Below, piece by piece: positions 46,162-54,514 of a DNA stretch of 64,000 nt. The translations under genes were made by a program, and so were the position numbers. The stretch's first letter is position 1. Each line of letters begins with the position of its first letter. The notes beneath the pieces were generated by a model. It saw nothing but the letters and a program-made list of their open reading frames with translations, ran no database searches and was not told where the DNA came from. This DNA comes from CAYRFF01 sp964423575 (GTDB taxonomy: Bacteria > Bacteroidota > Bacteroidia > Chitinophagales > Saprospiraceae), in NCBI GenBank assembly GCA_964423575.1, contig CAYRFF010000008.1:18070-82069 (forward strand). The letters run 5' to 3'.

Positions 46162-47478
46162 TTAGTCAAAGTATGAATTATCAAATCTTTCACCTTCCTG
46201 AATAGCATCTAGTCTTGCCTTAATTCCTTCACTATCCTCAAGCTGGTTCATACGTGCAAGAATTTCACGAAGACCTAGTAAAGTGTTTCTATCATTTGGA
46301 TTTAAGGACTCAGCCAATTTGAAGTAAGGCAGAGCTTTACCAAAATAATCTTTTACTAGACCATCCAATTCATCATATCTCTTTTGCTCCCTAAGGTCAA
46401 GAGTCTGCATTTCCTGAGTGAATGCTGCAGCTTTGTTAAAATACATCATACCGATAGAGTAAATCGCATCAAAGTAATCGGGATCAATATCAATAGCCTG
46501 ATTGAAATAATCGATTGCCTTATGGAAGTAATCTTCAGCTTCCTCCGCATTACCGGCTTCTTCAGATTCCTGATTAAGGTTCATATAAACGTTACCAAGA
46601 GCTGATCTTACACTAGGATTATTGGGATCTTTTGCAATAGCTTCCTGTAATTTCTCTTCAAGAAGAGTATATTCTTCATTCTGGATAAGATAATTAATTT
46701 CAGCAAAAAGGATATTGGTGTTACCCGGGAACAACTCTTTACCCTTAGTCATAACCTTGGCAGCTTCTTCACTATTGCCGTCAGCATTCAATAGTGAGAA
46801 TAACAAACTGTACACTTGAGGTTCGTTGTAATCATTGCTATAAAGATCGTGTAGATATGCCTTGGCTTCTTCTTCTTTTCCGATTTGAGTAGCACATACT
46901 GCAATAATATACTTTTGATTCAAAAGATTTTCTTTATCGGGGAAAACACTCTTTTCGTTATTTTCCTGAAGAATCTCTTCAATATCCAGAACTGCTTCAT
47001 AAGAATGATAAGCACGTCCATAATCAAGATTTCCTACATAGGCATTTCCCATAGCACTCAAGTAACTCGCATTTTCTGTAAGTCCTTTAAGAGCATCTTT
47101 CTTAAGGTATTGCTTATCGGCATTTTCATAAGCCCTCGTGTAAGATTCATAAGCAATAAGAGCGAGATTTTCATCCGGAACAGAACTCTGCCCCATTGCG
47201 ATGGCGCTAGTAACCTTACCGGAAAGAGCGTTATAAATATCTCCTCTGAGGTTATGCGCTTTTGAATCATTGGCAAATTCATCATTAGACACTACTTGAT
47301 CCATCAAATCTCGGGCTTCATCAAGGTTTCCTTCATTATTGATTGGATTCATAAAATAGCTACTCAATGAACTATTAGCCTTTCTCATCATTTTCTTAGG
47401 ATTCGCATCCTGAGCAACAGCCATTACACCCATCTGCAGGAAGAGTGCCAGGCTAAATAATCTTATTAGGTTTTTCAT
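46162..47478 (-). CDS. Secreted TPR-repeat protein
   Basis: 438 residues with a signal peptide (MKNLIRLFSLALFLQMGVMAVAQ). Tetratricopeptide-like helices run through most of the chain, e.g. SVRSALGNVYMNLNQ, AIDYFNQAIDIDPDYFDAIYSIGMMYFNKA and ALPYFKLAESLNPND. It is periplasmic or outer-membrane associated, probably a scaffold for protein contacts; no partner is evident. It lies 108 bp downstream of gyrA on the same strand. A near-palindrome (47531-47547) sits in that gap. Confidence 0.85.
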   Translation of the reverse strand: MKNLIRLFSLALFLQMGVMAVAQDANPKKMMRKANSSLSSYFMNPINNEGNLDEARDLMDQVVSNDEFANDSKAHNLRGDIYNALSGKVTSAIAMGQSSVPDENLALIAYESYTRAYENADKQYLKKDALKGLTENASYLSAMGNAYVGNLDYGRAYHSYEAVLDIEEILQENNEKSVFPDKENLLNQKYIIAVCATQIGKEEEAKAYLHDLYSNDYNEPQVYSLLFSLLNADGNSEEAAKVMTKGKELFPGNTNILFAEINYLIQNEEYTLLEEKLQEAIAKDPNNPSVRSALGNVYMNLNQESEEAGNAEEAEDYFHKAIDYFNQAIDIDPDYFDAIYSIGMMYFNKAAAFTQEMQTLDLREQKRYDELDGLVKDYFGKALPYFKLAESLNPNDRNTLLGLREILARMNQLEDSEGIKARLDAIQEGERFDNSYFD

Positions 47479-47586
47479 AGAATTATATTTTTAGTCTGTA
47501 ATAGTTTTAAGGTATCTAACGCAAAATTGTTTGTCGATAATCGATAAAATTATCTTAATATTATATTAAATAATTCTTAAAATAAT

Positions 47587-50061
47587 TTATTCTTCCTCAT
47601 CATACAAGTCGTCTTCGCCATCTCTTATCACTGCCACATCTGCTATCTCGTCCTTTTTATCCAGATCAATAACGATAACTCCCTGAGTCGCTCTTCCTCT
47701 GATATGAACATCTTCAACTGACATTCTTATTACGATTCCGTCCTTAGTTGTAATCATCAGATCATCTTCGGCTACAACCGCTTTCATGGAAACAAGCTTA
47801 CCGGTTCTATCGGTAATCGTCTGTGTAATAACACCTTTACCACCGCGATTAATGAGTCTGTACTCCTCAGACAGAGAACGTTTACCGATTCCTTTTTCAG
47901 AGATTGTCATGATTGTCATATCAGGCTCTGTACCGGAGATTGAAGATATTCCAATAATGTAATCGTCATCGCCATCCAGACGCATTCCTATTACACCCAT
48001 GGCATTTCTTCCCATCGGTCTCACATCTTCCTCATTAAATCTGATTGCTCGTCCATTGCGATTTGCAAGAATAATCTGATTGGTTCCGTCCGTGAGCTTC
48101 ACATCTATCAATTGATCACCTTCAGCAATAGTAATTGCATTAATACCATTGGTACGCGGTCTGGAATAAGCCTCTACCAGAGTTTTCTTCACAATACCTT
48201 TCTTTGTTGCAAAGATTAAGTAGTTGTTGTTTACGTAATCCTCGTCTTCAAGGTCCTCGATGTTGATATATGCACGAACTTTATCTTCTCTCGGGATAGC
48301 CACCAGGTTCTGAATTACCCTGCCTGTTGAAGTTTTGGATGATTCCGGAATATCAAATACCCGTATCCAGAAACATCTTCCTTGCTCTGTAAACAAGAGC
48401 AGATAATTATGGGACTCCGCTATAAACATGTGCTCTATGAAGTCTTCGTCTCTGGTCTTGGAACCTCTAGAACCTTTTCCTCCTCTGTATTGAGTCTTAT
48501 ATTCTGATACCTTGGTACGCTTGATGTATCCGAGATGTGAAATAGTAACTACAACCCTATCATTTGGAATAAGATCTTCAATTCTTATTTCGGAATCAGT
48601 ATAGTCAATTTCCGATCTTCTATCGTCTCCGTATTCCTCTTTTACTTCAATGAGTTCTCCTTTAACAATTTCCTTTTGAATATCAACTGAACCCAGAATC
48701 TCTAAGTATCGAGTAATTTGTTTTTGAAGTTCATCGTATTCTTCCTTGATTTTAGCACGCTCAAGTCCTGTAAGCGTTTGTAATCTCATATTGAGGATTG
48801 CCTTGGACTGTAATTCTGACAAATTAAATCTTGTCATCAAGCCTTCTTGTGCCTCATCAACAGTCGCAGATCCTCTGATAAGCGCAATAATCTCATCTAA
48901 ATTATCAAGAGCTATCAATAATCCTTCAAGGATATGCGCTCTCTCCCTCGCTTTTCTCAGATCAAATTCAGTTCGGCGAACTATGACTTCTATACGGAAG
49001 TCAATAAAGTGCTGAAGCATTTCTTTTAAGGAAAGCAATTCCGGTCTTCCGTTTACCAATGCGATATTGTTCACACCATAGGAAGACTGCAAGGCAGTTA
49101 ACTTATAAAGTCTATTGAGAACGACATTTGCAATAGCATCACGCTTGATATCTACCACAATTCTAAGGCCGTTCCTATCTGACTCATCTGCTACGTATGA
49201 AATCCCTTTAATTCTTTCCTCATTCACCAACTCGGAAATCTTCACCAGTAAAGAAGCCTTGTTAACCTGATAAGGAATTTCCGTAATGATTATCCTTTCT
49301 CTTCCTGTATCGGTCGTCGTGATTTCAGCTTTTCCACGTACCACTACTCTACCTCGTCCGGTTCTGAAAGCCTTTTTAACTCCTGAAATCCCTTGAATTA
49401 TTCCGCCTGTAGGAAAATCCGGTGCCGGAATATAGGTCATTAGTTCGTCGATAGTAATATCCGGATTGTCAATTGTCGCAATTGCTCCATTCACTACTTC
49501 CGTAAGGTTATGTGGCAACATATTAGTCGCCATCCCCACCGCAATACCCGATGCACCATTCATTAGGAGATTGGGAAGTCGCGTAGGCAACACTGTAGGC
49601 TCTTCAATCGTATCGTCAAAGTTGAGTGAAAAATCTACCGTATCTTTCTTTATATCCATGAGCAGCTCATGCGCAAGCTTGGTCAACCTGGCCTCAGTAT
49701 AACGCATTGCCGCAGCTCTGTCACCATCCATTGAACCGAAGTTACCCTGACCATCAACGAGTGTATACCTCAATGACCAATCCTGTGCCATACGCACCAT
49801 CGCATCATATACAGCTGTATCACCATGTGGGTGATACTTTCCCAAAACCTCCCCTACTATTCTGGCTGATTTTTTATGTGCTCTATTGTAGTTGAGTCCC
49901 AGATCATCCATTCCGTATAAAATACGTCTGTGAACCGGCTTTAACCCATCGCGCACATCAGGGAGAGCACGAGATACAATTACCGACATCGAATAGTCGA
50001 TGTAGGATTTCTTCATCTCATCCTCTATATTAATGGAAATAATCCTTTCTTTTTCTGCCAT
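47587..50061 (-). CDS. gyrA: DNA gyrase subunit A
   Basis: 824 residues. Cuts and rejoins DNA with GyrB to introduce negative supercoils. The breakage-reunion domain has GLKPVHRRILYGM, GKYHPHGDTAVYDAMVRMAQ and the catalytic Tyr in MRYTEARL. The C-terminal six-blade wrapping domain carries a GyrA-box form, QYRGGKGSRGS, and the chain ends in an acidic tail (GEDDLYDEEE). The residue equivalent to E. coli Ser83 is Thr in HGDTAVYD, and the Asp87 equivalent is conserved. It is transcribed away from menG across a 211-bp divergent region. Confidence 0.98.
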   Translation of the reverse strand: MAEKERIISINIEDEMKKSYIDYSMSVIVSRALPDVRDGLKPVHRRILYGMDDLGLNYNRAHKKSARIVGEVLGKYHPHGDTAVYDAMVRMAQDWSLRYTLVDGQGNFGSMDGDRAAAMRYTEARLTKLAHELLMDIKKDTVDFSLNFDDTIEEPTVLPTRLPNLLMNGASGIAVGMATNMLPHNLTEVVNGAIATIDNPDITIDELMTYIPAPDFPTGGIIQGISGVKKAFRTGRGRVVVRGKAEITTTDTGRERIIITEIPYQVNKASLLVKISELVNEERIKGISYVADESDRNGLRIVVDIKRDAIANVVLNRLYKLTALQSSYGVNNIALVNGRPELLSLKEMLQHFIDFRIEVIVRRTEFDLRKARERAHILEGLLIALDNLDEIIALIRGSATVDEAQEGLMTRFNLSELQSKAILNMRLQTLTGLERAKIKEEYDELQKQITRYLEILGSVDIQKEIVKGELIEVKEEYGDDRRSEIDYTDSEIRIEDLIPNDRVVVTISHLGYIKRTKVSEYKTQYRGGKGSRGSKTRDEDFIEHMFIAESHNYLLLFTEQGRCFWIRVFDIPESSKTSTGRVIQNLVAIPREDKVRAYINIEDLEDEDYVNNNYLIFATKKGIVKKTLVEAYSRPRTNGINAITIAEGDQLIDVKLTDGTNQIILANRNGRAIRFNEEDVRPMGRNAMGVIGMRLDGDDDYIIGISSISGTEPDMTIMTISEKGIGKRSLSEEYRLINRGGKGVITQTITDRTGKLVSMKAVVAEDDLMITTKDGIVIRMSVEDVHIRGRATQGVIVIDLDKKDEIADVAVIRDGEDDLYDEEE

Positions 50062-50152
50062 ATTAAATTTTGTTCATTATTCTACTGCCCAAGGAAACCC
50101 TTTATAACCGTGCTAAATAGCTTATAGGAAGCCCCCGGGCCTTTAACAGGTG

Positions 50153-50160
50153 CAAATGTA
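50153..50160 (-). promoter_or_regulatory. Candidate -7 element of gyrA
   Basis: The minus strand reads TACATTTG followed by C, fitting TAnnTTTGC. It would give a leader of about 85 nt before the gyrA ATG at 50061. Confidence 0.45.
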
Positions 50161-50255
50161 CTAATATTTGATGTTTTTATAAAGTGTATGTGCATTTAAT
50201 TTAATGATTTAAGCAGTTAAATCAAGCTTTTCTTTATATATTAAGATAAATCATA

Positions 50256-50263
50256 TACTTTTG
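50256..50263 (+). promoter_or_regulatory. Candidate -7 element of menG
   Basis: TACTTTTG fits TAnnTTTG and ends 9 bp before the ATG at 50273, so the mRNA leader would be only a few nucleotides long. Confidence 0.4.
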
Positions 50264-50272
50264 TCCCCGATT

Positions 50273-50998
50273 ATGTCTAAAACAAGTTCACATAGTAATT
50301 TAAACAAGGAAAATGCCCATATCGAAGAAATGTTTGATAAGGTGTCGGGGCGCTATGATTTCCTGAATCGAGTTCTCTCTCTGGGCATTGATAGAAGCTG
50401 GAGGAAGAAGCTTGTAGGAATGATGGAAGTAGGTAAAAATTCCAGTTTACTCGACGTTGCTTGTGGTTCCGGGGACATCTTGGTAATGGCAGCTGAGAAG
50501 TACAATGACATGCAGATTGGCGGGCTTGATTTGTCAGGAAATATGTTAAAACTGGCTGACGAAAAAGTAAAGAAGAAGAACTTGCCAAATAAGGTAGACT
50601 TTTATCAAGCTGCTGCTGAGAACCTACCTTTTTCAGACGAAAGTTTTGATGTTACAACATGTGGTTTTGGGGTGAGAAATTTCGGTGACCTGAACAAAGG
50701 TTTAAGTGAAATGAAGCGCGTTTTAAAACCGGGCGGACAGTGCTTGATTCTCGAATTTTCTAAACCGACTAGATTTCCCTTTGCGCAGATATACCATTCT
50801 TACTTTAAATACGTTCTACCCATGATTGGCAAGCTAATATCTGCTGATAAAGGAGCTTATAAATATCTTTTTGAATCGGCTGTGGCTTTTCCGTCCGGTG
50901 AGGACTTTTGTCAAATTTTAAAAGAAACAGGATTTAGGGAAGTTAAATTCCGCCCTCTTACATTTGGTATATGTTGCATTTATTCAGCACGAAAATAA
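50273..50998 (+). CDS. menG: Demethylmenaquinone methyltransferase (MenG/UbiE)
   Basis: SAM-dependent C-methylation, the last step of menaquinone synthesis. The start is ATG at 50273; the frame opens at a TTG four codons earlier that lies inside the promoter candidate. 241 residues. SAM-binding motif I LLDVACGSGDILVMAA, the upstream MFDKVSGRYDFLNRVLSLGIDRSWRKK block, and GFGVRNFGDLNKGLSEMKRVLKPGG are diagnostic of UbiE/MenG. It overlaps or abuts the porT gene, an arrangement conserved in many Bacteroidota. Confidence 0.95.
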   Translation: MSKTSSHSNLNKENAHIEEMFDKVSGRYDFLNRVLSLGIDRSWRKKLVGMMEVGKNSSLLDVACGSGDILVMAAEKYNDMQIGGLDLSGNMLKLADEKVKKKNLPNKVDFYQAAAENLPFSDESFDVTTCGFGVRNFGDLNKGLSEMKRVLKPGGQCLILEFSKPTRFPFAQIYHSYFKYVLPMIGKLISADKGAYKYLFESAVAFPSGEDFCQILKETGFREVKFRPLTFGICCIYSARK

Positions 50999-51693
50999 TG
51001 ATGCTATGTGCTCTGATGGCACTGACTCTTACTTCTATGGAAGTTCAAGCACAGCGCAAGCTAGAGTCACTGAACTATGAAGATTTTAAGCCAAAGCCGT
51101 ACTACTTTGGACTGGCGCTGGGATATGCTAATAATGATTATCGTATCGCTCATTCCAAGGACTTTATCCTCAATAATGAATATATGAGAACCAAGTCCTT
51201 AAGCGGCCCCGGATTTACCATCGGTGTAATCGGAAATCTCAAGCTCGGAGATTTCTTTGATATCCGCTTCATCCCGGGATTTTCATTCTCCGGCAGGGAT
51301 ATCCAGTTTCAAGCTGTCGGTGAAGACCGACTGAGAAAGGAAAATATAGAATCCACTTTTCTGGAAATGCCTTTCATGGTGAGGTATAAGTCCTTACCAT
51401 ATTCAGACATGCGAATATTTCTCTCCGCCGGCGTTAAATACACTTATGACATTACCAATCCGGCCCGCAAGCGAGAAAATAGGGAAATTATTCAACTATC
51501 TCCACATGATTACCTTCTGGAAGCCGGTATAGGTGTTCAATTTTTCTTCCCTTATTTTATTCTATCTCCGGAGATTAAATTTAGTCATGGCCTTGATAAT
51601 ATCCTGATTTACGATAGGAATTTAAACAGATCTAAGATTTTGGAACAGATTTTTACCCGTGCTTTAACTATCAGTTTTAGCTTTGAGGGATAA
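50971..51693 (+). CDS. porT: PorT-family T9SS protein
   Basis: 240 residues: a signal peptide ending MEVQAQ and an eight-strand outer-membrane beta-barrel pattern (PYYFGLALGYANNDYRI, GFTIGVIGNLKLGDFFDIRFIPGFSF, DYLLEAGIGVQFFFPYFILSPEIKFSHGL) ending in F-E-G. PorT is a component of the type IX secretion system required in Porphyromonas and Flavobacterium. The linkage to menG/ubiE supports the call. The start at 50971 overlaps menG by 28 bp and keeps a Lys before the hydrophobic core. The ATG at 50998 is an alternative with a less typical signal peptide. T9SS cargo proteins occur at 1-2388 and 18312-20726. Confidence 0.82.
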   Translation: MLHLFSTKIMMLCALMALTLTSMEVQAQRKLESLNYEDFKPKPYYFGLALGYANNDYRIAHSKDFILNNEYMRTKSLSGPGFTIGVIGNLKLGDFFDIRFIPGFSFSGRDIQFQAVGEDRLRKENIESTFLEMPFMVRYKSLPYSDMRIFLSAGVKYTYDITNPARKRENREIIQLSPHDYLLEAGIGVQFFFPYFILSPEIKFSHGLDNILIYDRNLNRSKILEQIFTRALTISFSFEG

Positions 51694-51710
51694 AGGAGGA
51701 AATCTGTAAT

Positions 51711-51722
51711 ATTTGCGAAAGC
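51711..51722 (+). repeat. Copy of the ATTTGCGNAAGC dispersed motif
   Basis: Exact ATTTGCGAAAGC, 18 bp after the porT stop, followed by ATAAAAAC. A second, inverted copy lies 81 bp further on. Confidence 0.7.
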
Positions 51723-51803
51723 ATAAAAACAATCAATAATTCAAGAGTATTTATTATGATTGTTAACTCGACTCCGGAGATGGTCAGTTGAATGACTGTT
51801 TAC

Positions 51804-51815
51804 GCTTACGCAAAT
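51804..51815 (-). repeat. Copy of the ATTTGCGNAAGC dispersed motif
   Basis: GCTTACGCAAAT, i.e. ATTTGCGTAAGC on the minus strand, 50 bp before the PIG-L gene and inverted with respect to the copy at 51711. Confidence 0.7.
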
Positions 51816-51865
51816 GCCTGATTTTACCCGGAGAGTGTTTTATTTAATTCAGAATAAAAGAATTT

Positions 51866-54376
51866 ATGCCCGTAAGAATTTTTACCAGAAAAATAAGTTT
51901 GCTCATCTTATTGTTACTTCCTATACTATTATCAGCGCAGTATAAACAGGACTATTCGCAAGCTGAAATACGTGAACAAATCGAAAAACTAGGTACAGCA
52001 GCTACCATTCTCTACGTTGCTGCACACCCCGATGATGAAAACACGAGCCTTATCTCCTATTTCTCCAATAAAGAGCATTATGTGACCAACTATCTATCAA
52101 TGACTCGTGGCGATGGAGGGCAGAATCTCATCGGTCCGGAAATAAGCGAATTACTGGGTGTGATAAGAACGCAGGAATTGCTTGCTGCACGTAGAATCGA
52201 CGGTGGCTTTCAGCATTTCACCAGAACCAATGACTTTGGTTACTCCAAGAATGCCGAAGAAACTCTGGAAATCTGGAATCGGGATGAAGCACTCGCGGAT
52301 GTGGTATGGACTATAAGAAAAACAAGGCCGGACGTCATAATAAACCGCTTTGACCATAAGACAAGCGGCAGAACTCACGGTCATCATACTTCTTCCGCAA
52401 TATTGGCAGTTGAAGCATTTGATCTTGCCGGCGATCCGACAGCATTTCCCGAGCAATTAAAGTACGTAGATGTATGGCAGCCAAAACGAATTTTCTTCAA
52501 TACTTCATGGTGGTTTTATGGCAGCATTGATAATTTTAGAAAAGCTAATAAAACACGGACAGACTCATTGAATATAGGCGTTTACCTGCCCAATCTAGGG
52601 CTTTCCAATTCGGAGATTTCAGCACTCAGCAGATCCATGCACAAGTGCCAGGGATTTGGGCGTGCTGGTACACGTGGTGAAGATTATGACTACCTCGAAT
52701 TTATTAAGGGTGATGAAGATGTATCTGCCGGTTTTATGACCGGAATAAATACAGACCTTAACAGAATTGATCCTAGCGGAAAACTGACGGCAATATATAC
52801 GCAAATCAAGAATCAATTTGACATTGCGAATCCATCTGCCTGCATCAGCAGTATCATCAAATTTATGGATGCTCTCGATCTCGTCGAAGATACTCACTGG
52901 AAAGAAATCAAGTACAATCAAGCAAAGGACTTACTAAAGAATCTGACAGGCTTGTTTATAATGGCATCGAGTAGAACAGCAGAATACACTCCGGGCGATT
53001 CTCTGGACCTGAATATGGAAATCATTGCGCGGAACTTTGGAGGAATTAAAATCAGGAATCTCAGTCTTGTCGGAGAAAATCTACTATCTGATGCATTTCC
53101 ATTAGAGAATAATATAACTTTCAAATCAAACTATACCGTCAAAATTCCTGAAACAACCGACTATACCACGCCCTACTGGCTAAATGAGCCTTGGTCAATA
53201 GGAATGTACACGGTAAAAGACCAAAAGTTGAGAGGCAAAGCTGAAAATGATGCCGCACTTCATGTAAATGTTGATCTTGAGATTAATGGAAAGATTATCA
53301 GCTATGAATTCCCTGTCATTTTCAACAAACCGGATCCCGTCAAAGGTGAGATTTTTCAACCTTTGGCCATCGTCCCTGCAATCACAATGAATATTGATCA
53401 ACCGGTTTACGTATATAGTGACAATACAGCCAAGAGCATATTAGTGCATCTAAAGGCCTGGAAAGAAAATCTAAGTGGTAGTTTAAATATCCGGGTTCCG
53501 GAAGGCTGGATAGTGAAAGGCAATCCAGGAAACATCAGTTTTCAATCTGCAGGAGATGAAAGACAAGTCGATATCGAATTGATTCCACCTGCATTTCCAT
53601 CGGAAGGTTATGTTGAGCTGGAATTTGTTACGATGAATGGCAAGTATAATAAAAGGCTCGATGTAATAGATTATGATCATATCCCAAGACAATATGTATT
53701 GAGGCACTCCGCCAGTAAAGTCGTAAAACTGGATCTTAAAAAGGAAGGAGAACTTATCGGATATATTGAAGGAGCCGGAGATAGAATTCCTTTTGCACTG
53801 CGTCAAATGGGATACGAAGTAAGGACGCTTACAGACAAGGAAATACTAGCCGATGACCTGGAGGAATATGATGCAATTATCACGGGTGTACGTGCATATA
53901 ATACCAATGAAAGGATTTCTGCATATCAACCGCATCTCCTCAAGTACGTGGAAAACGGTGGGACGCTTCTCGTTCAGTATAACACTTCGCGTGGACTGAT
54001 TGTCGAAGACATAGGCCCATATCCTATGCAATTATCACATGAAAGAGTTACTGAAGAAGATGCTGAAGTAAGGTTTTTGGCGCCTGAACATCCTGCTCTC
54101 AACTATCCAAATAAAATCACTGAAAAGGATTTTGAAAACTGGGTACAGGAAAGAGGATTATATTTTGCGACAACCTGGGATAGTCGTTACACAGCCTTGT
54201 TTTCTGCCCATGATAAAGGTGAGCCTGACAGAAATGGAGGGACATTAATAGCGGAATATGGGAAAGGATATTATATTTATAGCGGATATTCATGGTTCAG
54301 AGAGTTACCTGCAGGTGTATCCGGTGCTTATCGCATCTTCGCCAACCTCGTTTCTCTGAAAAATAATGCAGATTAA
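51866..54376 (+). CDS. Secreted PIG-L family deacetylase with large C-terminal extension
   Basis: 836 residues with a signal peptide (ISLLILLLLPILLSAQ). The N-terminal LmbE/PIG-L domain has the zinc motif AAHPDDEN near residues 50-56, LSMTRGDGGQN, and RTHGHHTSS with metal-binding His. These enzymes remove N-acetyl groups from sugars such as GlcNAc conjugates. The C-terminal half has a beta-sandwich followed by a ThuA/glutamine-amidotransferase-like fold (YDAIITGVRAYNTNERI, YVENGGTLLVQYNTSRG, GKGYYIYSGYSW). It is the first gene of a cluster with a tiny membrane protein (2-bp gap), a sodium:solute symporter and a PLP decarboxylase. Confidence 0.88.
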   Translation: MPVRIFTRKISLLILLLLPILLSAQYKQDYSQAEIREQIEKLGTAATILYVAAHPDDENTSLISYFSNKEHYVTNYLSMTRGDGGQNLIGPEISELLGVIRTQELLAARRIDGGFQHFTRTNDFGYSKNAEETLEIWNRDEALADVVWTIRKTRPDVIINRFDHKTSGRTHGHHTSSAILAVEAFDLAGDPTAFPEQLKYVDVWQPKRIFFNTSWWFYGSIDNFRKANKTRTDSLNIGVYLPNLGLSNSEISALSRSMHKCQGFGRAGTRGEDYDYLEFIKGDEDVSAGFMTGINTDLNRIDPSGKLTAIYTQIKNQFDIANPSACISSIIKFMDALDLVEDTHWKEIKYNQAKDLLKNLTGLFIMASSRTAEYTPGDSLDLNMEIIARNFGGIKIRNLSLVGENLLSDAFPLENNITFKSNYTVKIPETTDYTTPYWLNEPWSIGMYTVKDQKLRGKAENDAALHVNVDLEINGKIISYEFPVIFNKPDPVKGEIFQPLAIVPAITMNIDQPVYVYSDNTAKSILVHLKAWKENLSGSLNIRVPEGWIVKGNPGNISFQSAGDERQVDIELIPPAFPSEGYVELEFVTMNGKYNKRLDVIDYDHIPRQYVLRHSASKVVKLDLKKEGELIGYIEGAGDRIPFALRQMGYEVRTLTDKEILADDLEEYDAIITGVRAYNTNERISAYQPHLLKYVENGGTLLVQYNTSRGLIVEDIGPYPMQLSHERVTEEDAEVRFLAPEHPALNYPNKITEKDFENWVQERGLYFATTWDSRYTALFSAHDKGEPDRNGGTLIAEYGKGYYIYSGYSWFRELPAGVSGAYRIFANLVSLKNNAD

Positions 54377-54378
54377 GA

Positions 54379-54513
54379 ATGGAAAATGAAAATAAGGTAG
54401 AAAACAAACCCCCTGTACTGGGTTCCTGGAAGAATGTCTACATTTTTGTATTGGGCTTTCAATTCTTTTTAATCCTGTGTTTCCTGCTATTAATGAACTA
54501 TTACAAAGTCTGA
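54379..54513 (+). CDS. 44-residue single-pass membrane protein between PIG-L and symporter genes
   Basis: The ATG at 54379 opens a 44-codon frame ending at TGA 54511-54513. It has a hydrophilic N-terminus (MENENKVENKPPVLGSWKNV), one transmembrane helix (YIFVLGFQFFLILCFLLLMN) and a short basic end (YYKV). It fits exactly between the PIG-L stop (2-bp gap) and the symporter ATG (1-bp gap), which strongly suggests a real, cotranslated gene. By position it may be an accessory subunit of the symporter, as small DUF4212-type partners are for other sodium:solute symporters. No homology is claimed. Confidence 0.65.
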   Translation: MENENKVENKPPVLGSWKNVYIFVLGFQFFLILCFLLLMNYYKV

Positions 54514-54514
54514 T

